Part shown: positions 7,513 through 12,146 of the stretch, piece after piece
Layout: every line of letters begins with the position of its first letter
How positions within the stretch are numbered: position 1 is the stretch's first letter
Source of the DNA: Acidobacteriaceae bacterium
GTDB taxonomy: Bacteria; Acidobacteriota; Terriglobia; Terriglobales; Acidobacteriaceae
Length of the DNA: 12,146 nt
Direction of reading: 5' to 3'
NCBI GenBank assembly: GCA_030039895.1
Contig: JASHUR010000305.1
Span: forward strand, 1-12,146
Notes under the pieces: generated by a model
What the model was told of the DNA's origin: nothing
The model's input: the letters and a program-made list of their open reading frames with translations, nothing else
Database searches by the model: none
Position numbers and translations under genes: made by a program

Positions 7513-8034
7513 ATGTTCCGTCGCATGTTTCATCGTTGGCTGCTCTTGCTTGTGCTGCCTTGTGCCTCCATTGCAGCGGCACAAATGCAGCAAGGGTCGA
7601 CATACCCGCAGGCAAGTCCGTCGAACAACGCCGCAAACGAACCGGTAATGACAGGTTGCCCGTGGCTTTCAATCGGCACCGCTGCGAAGTTGCTCGGCGA
7701 AGACGTGCTTTCGTCGGTCAACGTGTCAAACACTGGCATGGGGTCCTGCAAGTTCTCGCGTCAGGGCCAGCCATCTGATTTGCTCGAAATTGTTGTGAGT
7801 AAGCAGGCGCCGCAGATGTGCCCTGCTGACAGTGCGAAGATCACCGGAGTGGGAAACTGGGCGGCTCGCTGCGCGGTTCGAGCTCGTCATCATGAGTCGT
7901 CTGAAATGATTGTTGCCCAGCTTCGCGATATTTATTTCACGGTGACGCTCACGCTTCACACCAAAAAGCTTGATCCACAGACGGACGATGCATTGGAACA
8001 GGCTGCTGAAGAGGTGGCCGGCAGCCTCTACTGA
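7513..8034 (+). CDS. Small secreted protein of unknown function
   Basis: I do not recognise a named family. The 173-residue product begins with a clear signal peptide (MFRRMFHRWLLLLVLPCASIAAA, cleavage probably before Q24). The mature part has four cysteines (49, 79, 103, 120) that could form two disulfides. It also has a conserved-looking core: CPWLSIGTAAKLLGED, then VSNTGMGSCKFSR, a later GVGNWAARC, and a C-terminal VTLTLHTKK region. The composition suggests a compact periplasmic alpha/beta domain. The frame is open back to 7417, but that would overlap the CRTAC1 gene by 88 bp and bury the signal peptide, so ATG 7513 is preferred; ATG 7525 is also possible. No strong Shine-Dalgarno sequence is visible, but the start is only 8 bp after the CRTAC1 stop. 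It is probably the last gene of the cytochrome-CRTAC1 operon. It ends convergently, overlapping the minus-strand cytochrome gene by 7 bp. Confidence 0.75.
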   Translation: MFRRMFHRWLLLLVLPCASIAAAQMQQGSTYPQASPSNNAANEPVMTGCPWLSIGTAAKLLGEDVLSSVNVSNTGMGSCKFSRQGQPSDLLEIVVSKQAPQMCPADSAKITGVGNWAARCAVRARHHESSEMIVAQLRDIYFTVTLTLHTKKLDPQTDDALEQAAEEVAGSLY

Positions 8035-8423
8035 GATGGCTGGGCCGGCAGCCACTTTCGACAGCCTGGGGCTGTCTCGCTGCGGCAGGAACTCAAAAAC
8101 GCAACAAGGTCTTTTACCTCGGCTTTCGTGAGCACAGCTCCAAACGGCGGCATGCCATGACCGCCCTTCTGTATTTGCTTCTGAATCTGGTGCGCCCCAC
8201 GACGCAGCCCGACCGCGCCCAGGTCAGGCGCCCGGCTTCCACCAACCCCAGTGATGCTGTGGCAACGAACACATCCCCGAGTAAAGAACAGATTTGCGCC
8301 GCGCTGGCGTGCTTCAGTACTTGTTGCATGTACCGCGCGCGGATTTGTCATGATCAGGATGGCACTTGAGCAGATAAGAAACAGCGCTGAGACACATGCA
8401 GCGCGGCGGAATGAGTTCGTCAT
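8028..8423 (-). CDS. Small class I cytochrome c
   Basis: This 131-residue monoheme cytochrome should carry electrons in the periplasm. Residues 1-33 form a signal peptide (core CVSALFLICSSAILIM, cleavage probably after AVHA). The heme site is CVRCH (51-55). The distal ligand is probably Met91 in GGHGMPPFG, followed by the usual C-terminal helix (LTKAEVKDLVAFLSS). The spacing and the ARQRGANLFFTRGCVRCH lead-in match class I cytochromes of the cbb3/c6-like Pfam groups. Two extra cysteines near the C terminus (113, 121) could form a disulfide. The ATG at 8423 has only a weak AAGAG-like site upstream. The stop lies inside the 3' end of the neighbouring plus-strand gene, so the two transcripts are antisense at their ends. 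Proximity to the multiheme cytochrome operon suggests, but does not show, that it is a redox partner. Confidence 0.9.
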   Translation of the reverse strand: MTNSFRRAACVSALFLICSSAILIMTNPRAVHATSTEARQRGANLFFTRGCVRCHSITGVGGSRAPDLGAVGLRRGAHQIQKQIQKGGHGMPPFGAVLTKAEVKDLVAFLSSCRSETAPGCRKWLPAQPSQ

Positions 8424-8839
8424 GCGCTCTTATTCTATCGAACGCCAGAGCGACCAGCATGTCCGGGCAACGGGATCTAGTTACCCAGCCGGCCAGGTGG
8501 AGGAGGCAGTTGAATATTGCCCGAGCGATTGCCGCAGAGCGGACCCAGGGAGTCCAAGGATTCCATGCTAATTAGTTCCCTATCAACCATTTGTGCTAAA
8601 TGGATGTGCCTATTGACGCACTGTATAATACAGGCATAGGTTCTCTTAACAATAGGCGTCGCGTTCGTTTGCTGACCGCCAGATGTATTTTTTGCGAGGC
8701 ATTCTTCCGATCGAAATTCAGCTTCCTCTGTCGGGGCCGCTCGTTTGAGCCCGTCGGATATTCGTTTCGCTCGAACAATTTAGAACAGAAGACGCCACAG
8801 AAGTCAGCCGGGACGATCTAACTGGCAGCGGAGCTCAGC
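8424..8839. other. Divergent intergenic region rich in inverted repeats
   Basis: These 416 bp separate the minus-strand cytochrome c from the plus-strand regulator-like gene and should hold both promoters. I see no convincing gene; a 73-codon plus-strand frame at 8600-8821 lacks a ribosome binding site and a recognisable protein. The centre (8587-8657) contains a 6-bp-stem hairpin (CCATTT/AAATGG, 8587-8603), a 13-bp palindrome (8621-8633) and 8-bp arms GCCTATTG (8608-8615) and CAATAGGC (8650-8657) around that palindrome. Nothing else stands out in the rest. Confidence 0.6.
8621..8633. promoter_or_regulatory. Palindrome CTGTAT-A-ATACAG overlapping -10-like hexamers
   Basis: CTGTATAATACAG is a perfect palindrome with 6-bp arms and one central base. 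It contains TATAAT (8624-8629) on the plus strand, whose -35 position at 17-bp spacing (TGGATG, 8601-8606) is weak. On the minus strand it contains TATTAT (8625-8630), with TTGTTA at a 16-bp spacer (8647-8652), a reasonable promoter for the cytochrome c gene. The core GTAT-N-ATAC recurs at 10225-10233. It may be an operator shared by both directions. Confidence 0.4.
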
Positions 8840-10111
8840 ATGTTGTCGTCGCAGCAAGCATCAAAAGAGTCTCCCAGAGAGTCTTCGAGGACAGGCTCGG
8901 TCCCTGACGCTGAGGCGATCCGTGCGCAGTTGAATCGGCTCCTCGCACACCCTCTTTTTACAAACAGCAAGCGTTACCCGGTTCTGCTCGCCTACACGGT
9001 CGAGCAGACGCTGCTCGGCAATGCCGCTGACCTGAAGGAGCGCACCATCGGCGTTGAGGCCTTCGGCCGTAACCCCGATTACGACGTCAATCTCGACCCT
9101 GTGGTCCGCACCTCAGCCGCAGAGGTACGCCGGCGGCTCATTCAGTACTACTATGACCCGGCCCATGCAGGTGAATTGATCATCGAGTTATCGGCCGGCT
9201 CTTATGTGCCTGTCTTTCGCGAGCCGGAGCAGTCGCCAGCCAATACTGCGGGCTCGAATCCTGAAGCGGAGAACGATGGGCCCCGCCAAGAGCGGGATTT
9301 CAATGCGTCGAGCATTGCGATTCCGGCTTCAGCCGAGTCCGAGTCTCAGCGGCTTCCTCGTGTCGAACGCTGGGCCCTCGTCGGTGCTTCTTTGTTACTG
9401 GCCCTGACGGCCGGCATTGTCATCGGACGTTATCACCGCCCTACAGCTCCCTCGAACATGCAGCGCTTCTGGGAGCCGCTCGTATCGAGTCAGAACCCCA
9501 TCACCTACTGTCTGGGCCAGCCTGTGGATTCGATTGATCGGCAGGACAGGATGCCGGACGGTGCTCCCATTGCCGGAGGCCTCGACCAGTCTGACGTCAT
9601 CACTCTGGCCCATGCCATTGTGCCGCTGGTTCCCCGTCACGGATCTTTCCGCATTGTCTCAGCACCGAATGCCAGCTTTGAGCAGCTGCGCGAGGGACCC
9701 ATTGTGCTCATCGGGGCGTTCGACAATGCGTGGACCATGCGCATTACGCAGAACCTCCCTTACGGCTTCGACGATTCGGACGGCATAAGGAAGGTGGTTG
9801 ACCGCCAGAACCCTCACCAGTTCTGGACGCTGCAATGGGCGGAGCCTGACCGGATCGTAGCGACGGACTATGCAATCGTGGCGCGCATTCACGACAGCGT
9901 GACCGGTGAGCCTGTGATCATTGCCGCTGGCATAATGGGCGAAGGAACAGAGGCTGCCAGCGAGGTCCTCTATAACCCGACGTATATGGATGCCATGCTC
10001 GCCAAGGCGCCAAAGAACTGGGACCAGGAAAACCTTGAGGCAGTGATCAAAACCGATGTCATCGAGAGGAACCCGGGACCTCCGGAAATCCTCACCGTGA
10101 AAACCTGGTAA
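8840..10111 (+). CDS. Membrane-anchored winged-helix-like regulator (predicted)
   Basis: This 423-residue protein has three parts. Residues about 24-126 match a domain very common in acidobacteria: LLAHPLFTNSKRYPVLLAYTVEQ, then LKERTIGVEAFGRNPDYD, DPVVRTSAAEVRRRL and LSAGSYVPVF. The order of elements recalls the OmpR-type winged helix: a recognition-helix-like AEVRRRL followed by a GSYVP hairpin in place of the usual GxGY. DNA binding is inferred, not shown. A polar linker follows, then one membrane helix (178-196, WALVGASLLLALTAGIVIG). Residues about 205-423 are an outer domain I cannot name. The layout resembles ToxR/CadC one-component regulators. ATG 8840 has GGAG at 8830-8833, six bases away. 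It is flanked upstream and downstream by GTAT-N-ATAC palindromes that could be its sites. Other proteins with this N-terminal domain have been labelled as cyclases, but no cyclase domain is present here. Confidence 0.75.
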   Translation: MLSSQQASKESPRESSRTGSVPDAEAIRAQLNRLLAHPLFTNSKRYPVLLAYTVEQTLLGNAADLKERTIGVEAFGRNPDYDVNLDPVVRTSAAEVRRRLIQYYYDPAHAGELIIELSAGSYVPVFREPEQSPANTAGSNPEAENDGPRQERDFNASSIAIPASAESESQRLPRVERWALVGASLLLALTAGIVIGRYHRPTAPSNMQRFWEPLVSSQNPITYCLGQPVDSIDRQDRMPDGAPIAGGLDQSDVITLAHAIVPLVPRHGSFRIVSAPNASFEQLREGPIVLIGAFDNAWTMRITQNLPYGFDDSDGIRKVVDRQNPHQFWTLQWAEPDRIVATDYAIVARIHDSVTGEPVIIAAGIMGEGTEAASEVLYNPTYMDAMLAKAPKNWDQENLEAVIKTDVIERNPGPPEILTVKTW

Positions 10112-10222
10112 AAACCATCCCCTCAGGCGACGATTCGTAAGCCGTCACCCCGTTCTGGGGCGCTTTAGTCCAGGCCTCGATCCCTCCAACCCTGCAAACC
10201 TGCCTCTTCGGGCGGCAAAATT

Positions 10223-10235
10223 ACGTATGATACGT
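10223..10235. promoter_or_regulatory. Palindrome ACGTAT-G-ATACGT overlapping a -10-like hexamer
   Basis: ACGTATGATACGT is a perfect palindrome with 6-bp arms and one central base. It contains TATGAT (10226-10231), five of six matches to the -10 consensus; no good -35 is seen. It shares GTAT-N-ATAC with 8621-8633. Its centre is 206 bp before the start of the secreted-protein gene, compared with 213 bp for the other copy and the regulator gene. Confidence 0.4.
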
Positions 10236-10420
10236 GCCCAGAAACAGGGCAGATGCGCCTTGGCAACCATTGTAGAAACAACCAATTAGAGTGTAGCGAC
10301 CCGGGTTCAGTACACGATGGAGCTTTTCTCGTGCCAACCGTATGGCTAAGTTGAGAGTATCCCGCCTTGTCTTTGAAGTGAGTCGCAAAGAGACGGGTAA
10401 TCCAGTCACTGGAAGACAAA

Positions 10421-10425
10421 AGGAG
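10421..10425 (+). promoter_or_regulatory. Strong Shine-Dalgarno sequence
   Basis: AGGAG within AAAAGGAGAT lies nine bases before ATG 10435. It is the best ribosome binding site in the window and fixes the start there rather than at the in-frame ATG 10342. Confidence 0.8.
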
Positions 10426-10434
10426 ATCATTTCC

Positions 10435-10791
10435 ATGAAAAGATTCGCCGTTGGTTTGCTGGCTCTCGCGTTCACCTTCGCTGCTTATGCCGCCAAGAAT
10501 TCAAAGACGGTCGATTTCGCCCAACCCGTGCAGGTTGGCTCAACGACACTGCCCGCCGGACCTGTGAAAGTAACCTGGACCGGAACGGGATCGGACGCGA
10601 AGCTCACCCTCGCTCCTTACGGAAAGCATCCTGTTACAGTACCGGCGCAGATTGTTAGCCAGAGGAACCCCAACACTGCCATTTCGACGATCAGTGTGAA
10701 GGGTGTTCAGTATCTGCAGCAGGTTCAGTTGAGCGACCTGACCCTTGTTGTCCGGAACGCTCCGACGACATCGGCTCAGGCCGGACAGTAA
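10435..10791 (+). CDS. Small secreted protein of unknown function
   Basis: I do not recognise a named family, though similar small exported proteins occur in acidobacteria. The 118-residue product has a textbook signal peptide (MKRFAVGLLALAFTFAAYA, cleavage before AKNSK). The mature part is about 99 residues, has no cysteine, and is rich in Thr, Val, Ser and Gln. It looks beta-rich, with VDFAQPVQVGSTTLPAGPVK, then VTWTGTGSDAKLTL, HPVTVPAQIV and a final VQLSDLTLVVRNAP. This suggests a small beta-sandwich or barrel that may bind a surface or another protein. The start is fixed by a strong Shine-Dalgarno sequence. A strong terminator follows 88 bp downstream, so the gene is probably expressed alone and possibly at a high level. 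The regulator-like gene upstream and the shared palindrome suggest control by that protein, which is inference. Confidence 0.8.
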   Translation: MKRFAVGLLALAFTFAAYAAKNSKTVDFAQPVQVGSTTLPAGPVKVTWTGTGSDAKLTLAPYGKHPVTVPAQIVSQRNPNTAISTISVKGVQYLQQVQLSDLTLVVRNAPTTSAQAGQ

Positions 10792-10804
10792 GACATCCGG
10801 TAGC

Positions 10805-10870
10805 TTGAAAAGTTTCAAACGGAGTTTGCACATGCTCGGTATGGCGCTATAACCGTACCCCTATCGAGCA
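10805..10870 (+). other. Structured 3' untranslated region
   Basis: Between the secreted-protein stop and its terminator lie TTGAAA-AG-TTTCAA (10805-10818) and the arms TGCTCG (10833-10838) and CGAGCA (10865-10870). The latter enclose further complementary bases (GGTA and TACC). Such structure could protect the mRNA 3' end or be a processed small RNA. The evidence is only base complementarity. Confidence 0.3.
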
Positions 10871-10879
10871 GCCATCCTG

Positions 10880-10913
10880 CCCCCTTGTCCGGGTGACAAG
10901 GGGGTTCCTTTTT
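10880..10913 (+). terminator. Strong intrinsic terminator
   Basis: CCCCCTTGTC (10880-10889) pairs perfectly with GACAAGGGGG (10895-10904) around a CGGGT loop, giving a 10-bp stem. A T-rich tail (TTCCTTTTT, 10905-10913) follows. It ends transcription of the small secreted-protein gene and separates it from the DUF1275 gene. Confidence 0.92.
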
Positions 10914-10969
10914 CCGCGCGGCAGCACGATGTGAATGCTGCCGGGTAATTTCCTCTTATCATTAAAATC

Positions 10970-11710
10970 ATGCCTTTGTTTTATCTTCGCGGGCTCACAG
11001 GACGACACCGGTCAGAACGCGCGAATCGCCACCTGGCCTGGTATCTGGCGTTTGTTGCGGGAGCCGCGAATGCAGGCGGGTTCTTTGCCGTCCACCACTA
11101 CACGTCGCATATGTCGGGCGTGGTCGCCTCCATGGCGGACAATACCGCGCTGGGCAGCGTGCGTTTGGTGATGATTGGAGCCGCATCGGTGCTGGCGTTC
11201 TTTTCAGGGTCATTTCTCACGACGCTGTTTGTGCGTTGGGCGAGAGAGCGCGCCATGCACAGCGAATATGCTTTCCCGCTTTTTGCCGAAGCTCTTCTTT
11301 TGGTGATATTCGGGCTGCATGGCGCAGAGATGTCCAGCGGACGCGCTGTGGTGGCTCTGATTGTCCTTTTGTGCTTTTCGATGGGCCTGCAGAATGCAAT
11401 CATCACCAAGCTCTCGGACGCCGTAATCCGCACAACTCACGTAACGGGAATGGTGACGGACATCGGCATTGCAGTCGGGCGCATCGTGAGCGGCAGGCGT
11501 GGCGGTGATATAGACATTGCCCGGGAACTGGACACAGTACGATTGCTGAGCGCGCTGATCTTGCTGTTCTTTTTGGGCGGAGTGGCAGGCGCAATCGGGT
11601 TTCGGCACATCGGTTTTAGGTTCGCGTTGCCGCTCGCGGCAATCCTCATGCTGCTTGCCGGTCTTCCGGTAGCGGACGATGTGCTGCGCCGCGAACGGGC
11701 GGCGGCCTAG
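10970..11710 (+). CDS. DUF1275 / YoaK-family membrane protein
   Basis: This 246-residue inner-membrane protein belongs to the DUF1275 (YoaK) family, whose function is not established. About six hydrophobic segments are visible, near residues 22-42, 64-88, 99-117, 124-145, 190-211 and 215-234. The family signature is clear at 139-170: GLQNAIITKLSDAVIRTTH followed by VTGMVTDIGIAVG. An N-terminal GAANAGGFFAV and HHYTSHMSG (35-50) also fit the family. Length is normal. ATG 10970 has no clear Shine-Dalgarno sequence; the preceding bases are AT-rich (CTTATCATTAAAATC). The gene lies after the strong terminator at 10880-10913, so it needs its own promoter, which I could not identify. Its stop is 14 bp from the stop of the convergent sulfotransferase-like gene, and no shared terminator is visible between them. 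Confidence 0.92.
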   Translation: MPLFYLRGLTGRHRSERANRHLAWYLAFVAGAANAGGFFAVHHYTSHMSGVVASMADNTALGSVRLVMIGAASVLAFFSGSFLTTLFVRWARERAMHSEYAFPLFAEALLLVIFGLHGAEMSSGRAVVALIVLLCFSMGLQNAIITKLSDAVIRTTHVTGMVTDIGIAVGRIVSGRRGGDIDIARELDTVRLLSALILLFFLGGVAGAIGFRHIGFRFALPLAAILMLLAGLPVADDVLRRERAAA

Positions 11711-11724
11711 GCAATGTTACTCCG

Positions 11725-12146
11725 CTACGGCCACTGCACACCCGGATACAAGCTGGGCAGGCGATCGGCGTGGAACTGGTCGGCCTGGGGGGTGGTCGCC
11801 TGCCAGATCACCGTCTTGCCGGTCGGATCGAATTCCTGCACGATGGCTCCGCTAAGCGGCGCGCAGAAGTCCACCTGAATGTCTCCGTTGGAAAGCAGCT
11901 CGGCGTTGCCGCCAAAGAAGCTGAAGTAGCTGGGCGGCGGCTCGTAGTGGATGAGCATGGTTGCGGTCATGTTCGACTCGTCGATCTGGAGGACAGGCAT
12001 GGTGGAGTAGCAGTCTGCTGTAGTCGCGGCATAGGGTTTGCAGAGCACTTGTCCGGTAGGCGGCGGGAACATGCGGTCGTTGCCGTTGTCCATGAGGCCG
12101 AGTTTAAAGACTCCTGTGGTGTTGGGCGAAAAGAAGCCCATACCAT
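11725..12146 (-). CDS. Aryl-sulfotransferase-like protein (3' part)
   Basis: The visible 140 or so C-terminal residues resemble the arylsulfotransferase (ASST/Arylsulfotran_2-like) proteins common in acidobacteria. In well-studied ASST enzymes this is a periplasmic six-bladed propeller that moves sulfate between phenolic compounds. The segment has propeller-like strands, with FFGGNAELLSNGDIQVDF followed by IVQEFDPTGKTVIWQAT, and ends in FHADRLPSLYPGVQWP, which closes the last blade. Three cysteines are present. The catalytic histidine and arginine expected further upstream cannot be assessed because the gene runs off the right edge with its frame open. An internal ATG at 12139-12141 is unlikely to be the start, because it would leave only a fragment of a propeller. 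Activity is therefore unproven, and many such proteins are annotated on fold alone. Confidence 0.7.
   Translation of the reverse strand, partial: GMGFFSPNTTGVFKLGLMDNGNDRMFPPPTGQVLCKPYAATTADCYSTMPVLQIDESNMTATMLIHYEPPPSYFSFFGGNAELLSNGDIQVDFCAPLSGAIVQEFDPTGKTVIWQATTPQADQFHADRLPSLYPGVQWP

Larger units (their letters stand above)
10112..10434. other. Intergenic leader region of the small secreted-protein gene
   Basis: This 323-bp stretch holds no gene I can support; a frame open from 10342 is the upstream extension of the gene starting at 10435. It contains a short hairpin CCCC-GTTCT-GGGG (10148-10160) followed by only TTT, a weak candidate terminator for the regulator gene. It also contains the palindrome at 10223-10235 and a 5-bp-stem hairpin TGCCC/GGGCA (10235-10251). 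If transcription starts just after the palindrome, the leader is about 195 nt, long enough for RNA-level control, although I recognise no riboswitch. Confidence 0.5.

Noticed and set aside
8613..8629. TTGACG next to TATAAT as a consensus promoter.
   Set aside because: Only 5 bp separate the two hexamers, so they cannot form one promoter; any promoter using this TATAAT must have another -35.
8600..8821. A 73-codon plus-strand frame before the regulator gene.
   Set aside because: No ribosome binding site or protein-like composition, and it overlaps the inverted-repeat region that looks regulatory.
10148..10160. CCCC-GTTCT-GGGG hairpin as a terminator for the regulator gene.
   Set aside because: The stem is only 4 bp and is followed by three T residues after CGC, too weak to call as a feature.
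10342..10434. Longer N terminus for the secreted protein, starting at ATG 10342.
   Set aside because: ATG 10435 has the strong Shine-Dalgarno sequence and starts an ideal signal peptide; the extension would hide it.

Overview
The window looks like a piece of chromosome from an acidobacterium, probably near the Terriglobales/Acidobacteriaceae. The reasons are the moderately high GC, and gene types typical of that group: a tetratricopeptide (TPR) protein, multiheme cytochrome and CRTAC1 protein in a row; a regulator-like protein with an N-terminal domain very common in acidobacteria; small secreted proteins of unknown function; and an aryl-sulfotransferase-like protein. This assignment comes from recognising protein families, not from a search.

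Layout. Positions 1-1181 hold the 3' end of the kdp potassium-pump operon: the end of kdpB, then all of kdpC, joined by an ATGA overlap. No kdpD or kdpE follows. Positions 1296-8034 hold a same-strand block of exported proteins: a secreted TPR-only protein, a five-heme cytochrome c fused to TPRs (GTG start), a CRTAC1-type calcium-binding repeat protein with a Tat-like signal (TTG start), and a small cysteine-containing secreted protein. The last three genes are tightly spaced and probably form one operon. Their likely promoter is an extended -10 site at 3251-3259, overlapped by an 18-bp near-palindrome. A half copy of that palindrome lies 81 bp upstream.

Positions 8028-8423 hold a small class I cytochrome c on the minus strand, whose 3' end overlaps the preceding gene by 7 bp. 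A 416-bp divergent intergenic region rich in inverted repeats follows. Next comes a 423-residue membrane-anchored protein (8840-10111) that looks like a one-component regulator: a winged-helix-like cytoplasmic domain, one membrane helix and an outer domain. Downstream is a 118-residue small secreted protein (10435-10791) with a very good ribosome binding site, followed by a strong intrinsic terminator. A DUF1275/YoaK-type membrane protein (10970-11710) and the 3' part of a minus-strand aryl-sulfotransferase-like gene (11725 to the right edge) converge at the end.

How the genes may work together is inference. The TPR, five-heme cytochrome and CRTAC1 block makes a set of exported redox and scaffold proteins whose substrate cannot be read from the sequence. 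The regulator-like gene at 8840 and the secreted-protein gene at 10435 each have a GTAT-N-ATAC palindrome about 210 bp before their start codons, both overlapping a -10-like hexamer. These are the only two copies I found in the window, so a shared operator is plausible. I saw no CRISPR array, tRNA, rRNA, insertion sequence or phage gene.
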